NCBI GenBank assembly: GCA_964036155.1
Contig: OZ038422.1
Span: forward strand, 29,845,201 to 29,909,200
From: Diploscapter coronatus
Taxonomy: Eukaryota > Nematoda > Chromadorea > Rhabditida > Rhabditidae
DNA length: 64,000 nucleotides
Reading direction: 5' to 3'
How positions within the stretch are numbered: position 1 is the first letter of the stretch; the number at the start of each line of letters is the position of its first letter. Of this stretch, positions 13,901 to 24,033 are shown piece by piece. The notes under the pieces were generated by a model, which saw only the letters and a list, made by a program, of their open reading frames with translations, searched no databases and was not told where the DNA came from. The position numbers and the translations under genes are program-made.

Positions 13901-15955
13901 AATAGGAAAAGTAAGTGACGCCGACAATTTTTCCATGGATAAGTGCCAGCCAAAACATTCTAGGCTCTTCATTTGCTGTAATGAAGAAGGAAATCCAAAG
14001 CAGGCGGGGATATTTTCTGAAAATGTCAGAAAAATAGCTAAAACACAGAAATAAACAAAATGATCGAGATTTGAATAGAGACCAGATGCTCCAGTCTCTA
14101 ATTTGGAATTTGAACCTTGCAAATCGTCTTTTCAAAGATTCTAGGGAAATTTTCTGGAAGAAAAAATTTTTAAAAATGTAAAATGCTGCGTCGAATTTAT
14201 AGGTTTTAAGTAAAACATAAAAATAAACGAATCATTTTAGTTTTACTGCCATTGCATTGAAAGTACCTCAGGGCTAATCGGCTCAACTTTATAAAGGATT
14301 TGAATGAAACGTATTCAATTTGGCATATCAAAAATAAAATATAGTAGAGGTAATAAGCTATTCTTGTCCAAAAAGTGACTCATCTTCTAATCCTTCAAGC
14401 CAAGTATCCTAATATTTGCCCGAATTTAACCCCGTCTAAATTGCAGCAACTCGTCAACCTTTCGGCGCAGTGCGGTGCAACTCAAGAGCAGGAAAGACGT
14501 GTGACTCATTCCGTTTTGGCGATCATCACCTGTTTCACCCTCACTCAGGGACCTTCGGCACTAATATTTCTACTACAGTACCTCCATGGACGAACACAGT
14601 AAGGGAGCAGTCAATAGAAACGTCTTCTAGGCTGAACATGTTGATTCTATTAATTTCTGTTGGAAGACAATGCTATCACCTTTATTAGTTTTGAAGATTT
14701 TTCGCAATTTTAATACAATAAGGCGTAATTTGCGTATTTCCAGGACCTTGGCCCAACTCTCGATATTCGCGAACGAACTCGTCTTGACCGGCAAAATGTT
14801 GAACGTTGTAAGTAATTGTTGCCATTTGTGACTAACGGAAGCCAATTCCAAAACGAGAAAAAAGATATTTCGTCGTTCATAAATTATTCGGATCTTTCGA
14901 CCTGGCAATCAATTAAATCCTTATTTTTCAGGTTCTCTTCTGTTTAACGTCAGCTACCTTCAGAAGGAAATTGCTGTTCACTTTGCGTCTCTACCTGTCA
15001 CTCTTCCTCTGTCTACAGCCATCGTATGAACATATTCATAATAAAACTGCTTCATAATATTTCCTATGATAAAGCATAGGGCAGAGAACCTAATTTATGT
15101 ACTGCACTGTCTATTTGAGTTACAACTTCATCATACTGATATAAATTATAAATTATAAATTTGGTCAAAGTTGTACCTATGCTACTATCTAAGATGGAAC
15201 TTTTGATCCTAGATCCAATTTTCCAGAACTTCTAATGTTTGTTTACAAATTTCATTGTCCCCTATGATATAATCGCGTCAATTTTCGGCATAAAGATCAG
15301 AACCATTTCTCCCTTGCAAAGGCAAACTTCAGTTTTCATAAGCCAGGTTTAATTTACGAGAACGCCCTAATTAGATTGTAGACTGTGCACACACCGCGTA
15401 GCAACCGAAAATTACACGTTTACGCGGAGTAATTTTGGAAAATTTATAGGAGGAAGTTGAGTTAATGTCAAGATGCAAAAATCCGCTTAGAGCATGAAGA
15501 TGATTGCGGAGGGGTCTGAGTTTGCAAAATACAAGTCTAGAAAATCGAATTTCTTTCAAATAGGTCTTGCCTTATCCCCAAATATCAAATGGTTTAGAAA
15601 CCGATACTGAAAACGTTATGAGACATTACTAAACCAAAAACTTGATAATCTTAAAAAAGAACTCCTAGGTTATTCACAATTTGAGAAGACCTAGGCTTCT
15701 AAGCAGAAAATATCGAAATTTTCTGAGAAATCAAGAAACCCCTAAAAGTAGCTTTATTTCAGATTCTCCCGTACCCACTCGAAATCAGTGATGACTGCGA
15801 AAACTTCTTTTGCCTATTCCCCTTCGGCCCACGTCCGACGACTTCCGTCCTGCGTCTCCGAGGACGTTTCCCTTCCTCCTAATCACCAAAGCTCCCCGCT
15901 TCTGTCAGTTCGTACCGCCCGAAACTCTTTGCAACAACAAAATAGTGCTGTCTAA
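10912..15955 (+). CDS. Rhodopsin-class neuropeptide-type GPCR, 410 aa (GPCR-1)
   Basis: Nine coding exons: 10912-11016, 11290-11375, 11997-12249, 12299-12431, 12476-12630, 14447-14598, 14744-14807, 14932-15023, 15763-15955. The sum is 1233 bases. The protein is a plasma-membrane receptor: an extracellular N-terminus with N-glycosylation sites (NLT at residue 2, NET at 17), TM1 with GN at 48-49, TM2 with Asp76, TM3 ending in ER at 132-133 in place of DRY, a long second extracellular loop, TM5-TM7, and a cytoplasmic tail rich in Ser. TM7 reads GKMLNVVLFCLTSATFRRK instead of NPxxY. The position that normally holds the TM3 cysteine is Lys108; instead there are Cys15 and three loop cysteines at 176, 182 and 191. 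Intron 1 uses a GC donor (AAG|GCAAGA). The closest relative in the window is the minus-strand GPCR at 17,119-20,093. The ligand is unknown; an FMRFamide-like peptide is a guess from general resemblance. Confidence 0.9.
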
Positions 15956-17118
15956 GTTTCGGATTTACTTTTATGGCTTGAAATTTACGATAAACTAGAA
16001 ATATCACGACACTCATATTTCGAACCCGATTTTTAAGCCTGCTAAGTTTGATCTGTTCTAGTTATCCTTGATTTGCAAGAAAGGATGATTCTATGCACGG
16101 TAAAATTTATTTAGGTAGGGGTCGAATTTGTGAAATGATAGAGGAATGCCTTGCAAATCAAAACGATGCAATATTGTAAATTATCGATTATTTTGAAATT
16201 TCTTACCAAAAATCTTACTTTCTGATCTCATCAACTCCTACGTGGTATTCCCTCTGATTCTCATCATTCTTCCAATTTTATAAAACTAAACATTCTACGG
16301 GTTCAACGCACATATTGCATCGGTTTTAAATTATTTATAATTGTTGCTATTTGACAAACTTTACCGATGCAATACACTTCTTTATCAATATCTATCCTCA
16401 TTATGGTATTTTTTGAAATTTATAATAATTTATTTTCCTTTGATATGTAACCCTATTCATCAAATACTCGTAAATTCCACAATTTTTTCTCCAAAATTCT
16501 AATGCTGCACTATTTAGATTGTGAAACCTACTTTGGACTACTTAAGTAAGCAATGATTTTGGTGTCCTTTTTTCATGTTGATGTTGATTTTGACTTGTAT
16601 TCCTTGATGTTGCATCACAATTCAAACTGTCCCTGCTATTTATCGGCATCCGCTCCTCATCCAACGGACTGTGCTCAGAAGCTGCCGTTTCTCTATATTG
16701 TTTCGATCAGATCGAGTAAAATGTGAATAAAAATATGTCAAATCGCGTAAATGAAGATGCGCAGGGTGAAGCGCAAATTAGTCGTTGATTTTCAATATAT
16801 TTTCGACGACTAATCTCTACATACATTCGTTTATGCGACGTTGCATATTTTCATCCATACTTTACTCGATTTAACAGTTACAATGAATGAGAAGTGCGTC
16901 ATACTTTGCAAGAGTAAGAAAAGATGCAAAAGTGAGGCAGACTTTTCCTTCTTTCAATGTCTCAATACCAATATTATCATTTTGATTGATAAGTTGTCAT
17001 TTCCTCAGTAATAAAATAATTTGTAAAAATCGAAAACGTAGAATTGATTCAATATCTTCTACAGTCTCAAAGCATCGTTTTGGAACGTATATAATACATT
17101 TTAAAACAGTATATAAAT
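15956..17118. other. Intergenic space between tail-to-tail GPCR genes
   Basis: AT-rich DNA between two converging stop codons. It should hold both 3' UTRs. The only structure I see is the long hairpin at 16,711-16,871. Confidence 0.6.
16711..16871. repeat. Foldback element of about 160 bases
   Basis: The outer arms ATCGAGTAAAATGTG and CATACTTTACTCGAT pair, as do further inner segments such as AATCGCGTAAATGAA with TTCGTTTATGCGACG. The apex is formed by ATTAGTCGTTGA and CGACGACTAAT around a TTTTCAATATATTTT loop. The whole segment is therefore one long imperfect hairpin. It lies in the shared 3' region of the two GPCR genes and looks like a small non-autonomous transposon. Confidence 0.75.
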
Positions 17119-20093
17119 TTATAAAGTGAAAAAAACCAACCTTCTGGACCTCAGCCTATTCATGGAATTATTTCTTGTGTCTTTCGACGAATTTGCGGTC
17201 AACCGTCTTCCGAGTGAACTTTGAGATAGCTGAAAATCAACGAATCACCTAGTTTTACAACGATTAAGGGATCATTTTCATTTTTCATGCCTGGAATGTG
17301 CGAAATATTGAAATTTGTGCACAATTCAATTATTCTGGACTTTTGAATTTCAAAATGAGTTTATTTTTCAGATAAAAACTTTGCGTTTTACCTTTGGAAC
17401 TTTCCTCAGAAGTAATAAGAAACATTTGCGTCGAAAATGCTCTGATGACAGGCAAAATAGGATGAAATTGATCGTTTTCCCAGTCACCACCAAACTGTTC
17501 GTCAATCTGAAAATTGACTATTTCATTTTTCAAATATCAATCTCAATATTCATTATTAGGGGAATTAATTAATGCAGTTTCAAAATTCTCTGAAACATAT
17601 TTAGTTTTTAAGTAAATATCTTAACTCGTGAAAAAGGATCATATCAATCAGTCAGTCCACTAATAATTGTATTTTAATAAATTTTTTTAAAAATCTTACG
17701 CCATAAGTGCGTAGAAGGTTTGCCCGAGATAAAGATATCCGACGTAGAGCTCGTAGATGGCTAGAAGTGCAGAAGGAGCGTGCGTCAGGGAAAACGCCAC
17801 TCCGATCGCGATTACGGTTATCGTCACTCGACGGCGTTGGCGCTGAAATAAAAATGCAAACAAATTTAGAAATTATTCCATAATTACTGTTTCAAAAAGA
17901 AAACAAAATGATATTGGATCCGATAAAAAGATTGGTCGATTCTTCAGTGTTCTTCAAAATTACAGTAAAGAAACTAGATGATATCAGACGGGTTGAATAA
18001 GTTTCCAAAGAATTATAATTACGTCAAATTTTCATATAATTTGATTCAATCAAAGAGCGCTCATGTTTTCATTCAAAAATACCTATAATTTCTAAAAAGA
18101 AATTACCGCTTGCAATCTGTGTGAAGTGCTACCGTCCAAATGCGGATCATGACTAAAATTCAGCTGTATAAGCAAGAAGATGTTGAACAGGCTCAACAGT
18201 AAAATCGGGATAAGAACGATCTGGAAAAAAATATTGATGCTTTTTATTCATCAAATAAAACTCTCGAATTAATCATGAGTTTTGCTTGAAATTTCTAAAT
18301 TTTCTGAAACTCACCCCAACCGCATTAACAACCGTCGATATCTTCAAATAGGCAGTACGCGCTTCGCTGGGGATTATCTAAAAATAAATTTTTAAAATCC
18401 GGCATAACATGGAATAAAAAGAAAAATAGGATATTTTCAGTTTTTTGAAAAATAGAAAAATTTTTTTTTTTAAATACCTCCGAAGCATTCAACCAAATAT
18501 TCCTGAAATGTCGTCTGCCAGAATATTGGCAGTGGTCGACGATTTGCCGCTTGTTGCAAATCTCCATGATCGTGCAGTCCCATTCGAAATGATGATAGAG
18601 AGTGAGGATACCTGAAATTAGGAAAAGACTATTTGAACTCTTTTGTCATAATTCGTATCTTCTTAAAATTTGAACAGGTTTCAGAGATATTTTATAAGAA
18701 CTTGTAGAAAGCTTCAATCACTACTCCATCAATTGCTAGGAAAACAAAAGAAGAAATGGATATGTTTCAAAATTATCTTATTAGACAATTCGGATATTCC
18801 TTTCAATGTTTAGTTGATTTAAAGAGTGTAGACAGATTATGATAGTCTTCAAACAATGCTCACCAGTAATAAAGAATATTGAACTAAGGACCAAAGCCAT
18901 TCGACCTCGTTCCCAGTAGGTCTTTGAGCGAAGTGGGTTCCTTACAACCAATAATCTCTCCAATGCGACTGCGAGGATTAGCCGGAAAAAATAACAATCA
19001 AAACCAAATCTCATCTTAGGTTTCAAAAGTTTTATAAAATTTCAGCATGTCCTTCAATAATGTTTGAGCTAACTTTTGCCGGAAACTATTATAAAACATA
19101 GTATAAGTTTGAACGTTTGCATAATTTGAAACCATGTTTCTTCGTCTAATAAAATCGCATTTCCCGATGGAAATTAGCAACATTTCAAAATAAAAAAAAT
19201 TGCAAAAATATAATTTTTGAGATTTCAAGAAAAAAAATTCTCACCAAATCGCCGCTGCCGACATCCAATTCGCAAGTGCAGCGATGTGCTGTTTCGTATG
19301 GAGATAGAAGACGCGGAATGAATGATTAAAGGCAAACACGTCGAATGAAGCAAGGCAGTGCGGGATCATCGACAGGAGGAAGGCCAGGTCGCAGAAGGAG
19401 ACTGCGGCTAACTGAACACAATATTTTTGAAAGCAAAAATCTAAATCTTTGCATGGCACACTTTTATTGGAGTCGTATTTTCGGGCATTTTAAAAGATAT
19501 ATTTTGTTCTGAAAAGGGGAAAATGAATGAAAAGTAGACTTTTTGAATGAAAACGAAAGAGTTCTGAAAAATCAAGAGTTTTGAAAAAGTGAACAAAATG
19601 CTTAATATTAAAAAATGTCCGTACTAAGTCACTAGCGATGTTAGGCATTTCGTCGGAGGCGAGCACCCACAAATTGAGACTGTTTCCCAGGGCGCCGAGC
19701 ACGAATTGCACAGGGAACACATACGAGGAGAGGATCCTGAAAATCCAACTAACTTTAGAGATAAGTTTCAAAAATGGCATGTCATCAGCAAGAATTTAGA
19801 TAGGGTAATGCGAGAAGAGTAAAAAGCAAATTTGCATACCAAAAATAGGCTTCTAGATCAAATATTATCTACGAAACTCACTAAAAAAACTCAATGTAAT
19901 GAATCTTTCCATTCAAAAAATAAGCCTCAAAATTTCCATATCATTTGCTAAATTTTCCAAAGGCATTTCGTATAGGCGAAAGTCAGTTTATAAGAAAAAA
20001 AATCGTAAAATTCGCCTACTTTGACAAATCGTCCTGCACAAATCGATACCTCTTGGGACTGACGCAGTATTCGGGATCAAATATGCCTGACAT
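17119..20093 (-). CDS. Rhodopsin-class neuropeptide-type GPCR, 373 aa (GPCR-2), paralogue of GPCR-1
   Basis: Ten coding exons from high to low coordinate: 20050-20093, 19625-19736, 19245-19411, 18864-18982, 18478-18611, 18315-18377, 18107-18220, 17700-17842, 17392-17506, 17119-17229. The sum is 1122 bases. It is a seven-helix receptor closely parallel to GPCR-1: TM1 with GNSLN, TM2 with CDLAF, NWMSAAAIW before TM3, ER at 116-117, the YHHF end of TM4, and TM7 reading TGKTINFILFCLSSEHFRRK. It has Cys10 near the N-terminus and loop cysteines at 160, 166 and 175, with the same spacing as GPCR-1; the usual TM3 cysteine is absent. One junction is abnormal: the exon at 18,982 follows TTTTTTCCG instead of an AG acceptor, although phase and homology place the boundary exactly there. 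Either this is an unusual splice site, a sequencing error, or a damaged allele. Ligand unknown. Confidence 0.87.
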
Positions 20094-22297
20094 AGAAACA
20101 AAAGATGTACTTCATCCGGTTAAAACCGGAAATTACCGAATAGGACCTGAAAAATAGCATTAAGTTGCGACTTTGCTAAAGATTTAGAAAATGAGTTCAA
20201 GAATTAGAACATTTTATCGAGTTTAGAATCTTTTCCGGGTGAGAAAGAAATTTGCAAAAATAGGCAAAAGCAAAAAGGGTAGATTAGTGCGCTTTCTGCT
20301 AAATGTATATAGTGTTTACAAGCAAAGTTTTAGCGGATTTGTTTCAAACTTCAAAAAGAGACTGATAAAATGAGCCGTAAATTAGAAGGAGCGAATTCAT
20401 GAAAAAATCAAATTTCCAACCAAATTTTTACTTGAAGTGGGAAAAGTCAGTAAGTTCGTGAAAAATCGAAAATTTCGATCGATATTTCATCCAATTCACT
20501 CTTCGTTCTTTCCAACCTAGTGTTGGATGATAATTCGAGAAATTTGCATAATTCTCTACCGTCGAAGAGGGTTACTCATTTTTTTAATCAAAATCCTTTC
20601 ATTCTCTTCAAAGTCAATACTCTCTAAATTTTGCAGAACCTCGTTTTTTTTATTAGAGCGCCTATTTTAGACGTAAATTGCAGAAAGATGAAAAGAGTAA
20701 TTATCAAAGAAATAAGTCTAGGCAGTTCTAGGGGGCATTTTCGTCAGACCAAATAAATATACGGGGTAGGTCGCAAGAGCAAAATTATAGTTATGCTGTC
20801 ATCAAATGATGGTTCAACTTTTGCTTTTGGCAAGTTAGCGATATAAAAGTTCTAAAGAAAATATATAGGGGATAGGTCGTGCGGACAGTCTAACGAAAGG
20901 CCTCTCTAGGTCTGAGTCTAGGTGAAATTTTCAAGAAGTAGAGAAAAATTAGAACTCCGCACTTTTATAATTCATGTCCTCCCAAGGGGTTCAGTCTTTC
21001 TTACCTACTAGAATATTGAGTAACCGATTTTTACGCTGAAAAAGAAAGGCTCCTTAAACGAAAGAGAGAATATTCAATTCAAACACTGAACTCACGTCGA
21101 CGTTTAAATAAGTTTCCGAAAAGCATGAGAATAAGGAAAAATGTCTTTTTTCCTGCAAAGGTACTCTAAAATGTGAACTTATCCTATCTTATAGAATTCT
21201 AAAACCTAAGATCTTCAAAATTGGAGCCCAAGGTTAAATCCAACCCTTTTATCCATCTCAAAACATCCGGGGAGTTAGGAAAATCTTGAAATATTAACGT
21301 AAAAAATTTACAAGCTTAGACTTTACTTCTAGTCTCACTACGTCAAGATCTTGTAAACTTTCAAGGAAGATCGAAAAATTCCAAGTTTGACTCAAAATTC
21401 CTGCACCATAGATCCTCTACCTGACATCATAAGGATTACCTAATTCAATATTTTCAAATCCAAGTAAAGATAAAGCTTATCTCCTTTGAAATTTCTAGTC
21501 ATCAAATTCGTAACAATTTCGAAAAAAGTAGAGATCTTTAACGTAGTAAAATTCAACGCAAACACTAGCAGAGCTTCAAAACCATAGGGGAATTTAATCG
21601 AATTATGAAACGTAAGTGAGAATTTATATTGAAAAGCGTCAAAATATGATCAGTTAAAAAGGTGAAAATTTTAAACTATGATGAAATCGTGTCGAGCCGT
21701 GCCAAATCAAAATGTCTTATGTGGAATAAAAAGGCAGGTGGATTCTTTCAAAACCGAATTCGATATTTCCGTTATTTACATTAGGTTGCCAACAAGGTTT
21801 TGGTCTGTAATTGAGTGCCTAGCCTATCATAAACACGGTTTTCTTCTGTTGCCACCTATCCATAAAAGTTCTGACAGACAGTTTTATTTGGTTATGTTCT
21901 AGTATAGGCGAGAAAACTTCTAGAGCACATTCAAAACAGTAAAGTGGTTATTGATTTCATCTATGGGCTAGAAAAATAGAGGACATTTTACAGGAGTCGA
22001 AAAATGTTTGATTTAGGGATTATTGACAGTTTAGGAGACAAAATGAACCAACTTCATCTATTCAAAGTTTGAAATTTTTTCATTTTCAAAAAACTACTAT
22101 TGCAGAAATAATTTCATGCTTCGTATGCTCACTTGAAAAATCTCGCAAAATTACGGGTTTACTGATTTTTGAACATCAAAAGTTATTATCTTCGAAAACT
22201 TTCCCGTCTGGCTTTTTTCCTCGAATCTTTAAAAATATCAAAATTTATCTGATAGTTTATTTTTTCTTCCAGTCCATCGTGATGGTCTATCATAAAC
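20094..22297. other. Intergenic region between two diverging genes
   Basis: About 2.2 kb of AT-rich DNA upstream of both GPCR-2 (minus) and the secreted LDLa protein gene (plus). I see no splice-consistent exons. It presumably carries both promoters; I cannot point to a specific site. Confidence 0.5.
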
Positions 22298-23811
22298 ATG
22301 AAATTTGGCCTTTTCGTATCATTAGCTTTGCTATTTTACTATTGTTTCGCTGACGATGAATATCCTCCTTTGCCAAAGTAAGTTTCAAAATGAACTCTCA
22401 TTTAAAGGGCTAGAGTTTGGAATATTCCCACCGGTGTCACTAATTTGTAAAGACTAAATGCTTTCAAAAATTTTCATTTATCCAAGTATCGCAAGTGCAT
22501 AGATTGAAATTCTTCAACTGTCTTAGCATTTTTTCATAAAAAAAGTACTCCTATATTACTTTTCCAAGAAAAGAATAGAAGAAAAAACTCAAAAATCTAC
22601 CTGTGTTATTTCGGATGCTCCTCTCCGGACTCGTTTCGCTGCTTGGACGGTCTGACCTGCATCCGGAAAGTGTTCGTGTGCGATGGCCGAGTCGATTGTC
22701 CCGACACTTCCGACGAAATCCTGCATGTCTGCAACAAACGTGGGCAAATGCAGGTCATTTTACGATTATTCAAATAAAGATTGCAAAAATGAAATTAAAA
22801 CCATAAAAAACGGTTTTGATGTTCTATACATTATCACTGGATGAGAGATTTTGAAGGTCTAAAATCTATAACTGTTCAAAATAAACCAGCAAATATTATA
22901 CAGAAAGATATACCAAACGATTGTCAAAGTCTATTCTTTTTCATTAGACGAAGGTAAGGAGGTCTAAATCTCCAGACTATTCAAATAGAACCCAAATATA
23001 GAAAAAAAAAGTTGTAGACTGTGCAAGTTGATCTTCACTCATAATCTATGGATTATCATAGAACCGAATTTCGCGTCTAAAAATTTACGTCTAATTCTAG
23101 CCTTCTTTGACTTTTGCATAATCAAAGCGATTAAATTTCAAATTTCCATCCAAAACAGGGTGGGGAATAAATAAACATGCTGATGTATGTTGCGGGTTTT
23201 TGGTAAAGGCGTTCGGAACTGCAATTGGATGCTGGTTCTTCAGTTTGGTCAATTTCAAATATAAAAAATCTTATCTCGTCTTCCATCAAATATTTCATTT
23301 TTTATAGATAGTTAGAAGAAGAAAAAGTTTCAGTCGGTGAAACAGCGTCGCCCCTCAGTGGCCTGTCCTCGAGCCTGGTTCTTCTGCAGGGACGGCTCGG
23401 CCTGTCTCCATCCCAGTCTCGTGTGCGACTATCAGGCAGATTGTCGGTAAGTTGACCGGTTTTTCAATTTTAGTAGCATTGTCTTCTAAAAATTAGTTGA
23501 AAAAGCTGGGAAAAGTTAGATTTTTTTTAGAGAAATGGTCTAGTGTTTCTAAGTTCGCTATTTTTGTGAGACATAGAACTTTAGCGACAAAAGTGACGAA
23601 AAAGAATTCTGTCATTTTCATCGATCACTACGAAAGACGACAGAGGAACCTTGGGACAAAAAATAATCATTATTTTCGAGTTTTTAAACTTTCATAAAAC
23701 TTTATTTATCTACTGTCAATAAAATATCACTTTTCGATCATTTTCAGATTGTTAGAGATTTTCAGAGAAAGGCACAAATCCTGTGAATTTGCAAGGACAA
23801 ACAGTGAATAA
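22298..23811 (+). CDS. Small secreted protein with two LDL-receptor class A modules, 131 aa
   Basis: Four exons: 22298-22377, 22615-22753, 23334-23446, 23748-23811. Residues 1-18 (MKFGLFVSLALLFYYCFA) are a clear signal peptide. Module 1 has the six cysteines at 28, 36, 42, 49, 55 and 66 and the calcium-binding CDGRVDCPDTSDE pattern. Module 2 has cysteines at 84, 91, 97, 104, 110 and 123 but lacks the acidic DxSDE segment, so its calcium site looks lost. Basic residues (KRGQMQSVKQRR) join the modules. The AATAAA at 23807-23812 overlaps the stop codon. The acceptor of exon 2 reads TTTCGG rather than TTTCAG; phase and the module boundary still fit it exactly. A canonical AG at 22577-22578 would also keep the frame and add 12 residues. 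LDLa modules usually bind proteins or lipoproteins; the partner is unknown. Confidence 0.75.
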
Positions 23812-23812
23812 A
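23807..23812 (+). terminator. Poly(A) signal overlapping the stop codon of the LDLa gene
   Basis: AATAAA spans the TAA stop at 23809-23811, which would give a very short 3' UTR. A second copy lies nearby downstream at about 23838. Confidence 0.4.
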
Positions 23813-24033
23813 TAGGCAAGAATGCATAAATTACTGAAATAAAACTGCTGTAAAATACTGCCATTTCCTAAATTTTTGACTTTGATAAGATAAAATTGTG
23901 ACCATTGATAAAAAAAATGTATATTTCCTGACTAAGCTACCTGAATTCATATCATTTGCCCGATAAAATCCCGCAATTTCTAACATTTAGGGATAGTTTA
24001 GAAAACTTATTAAAGTGATTTTTTTTTTTTAAA

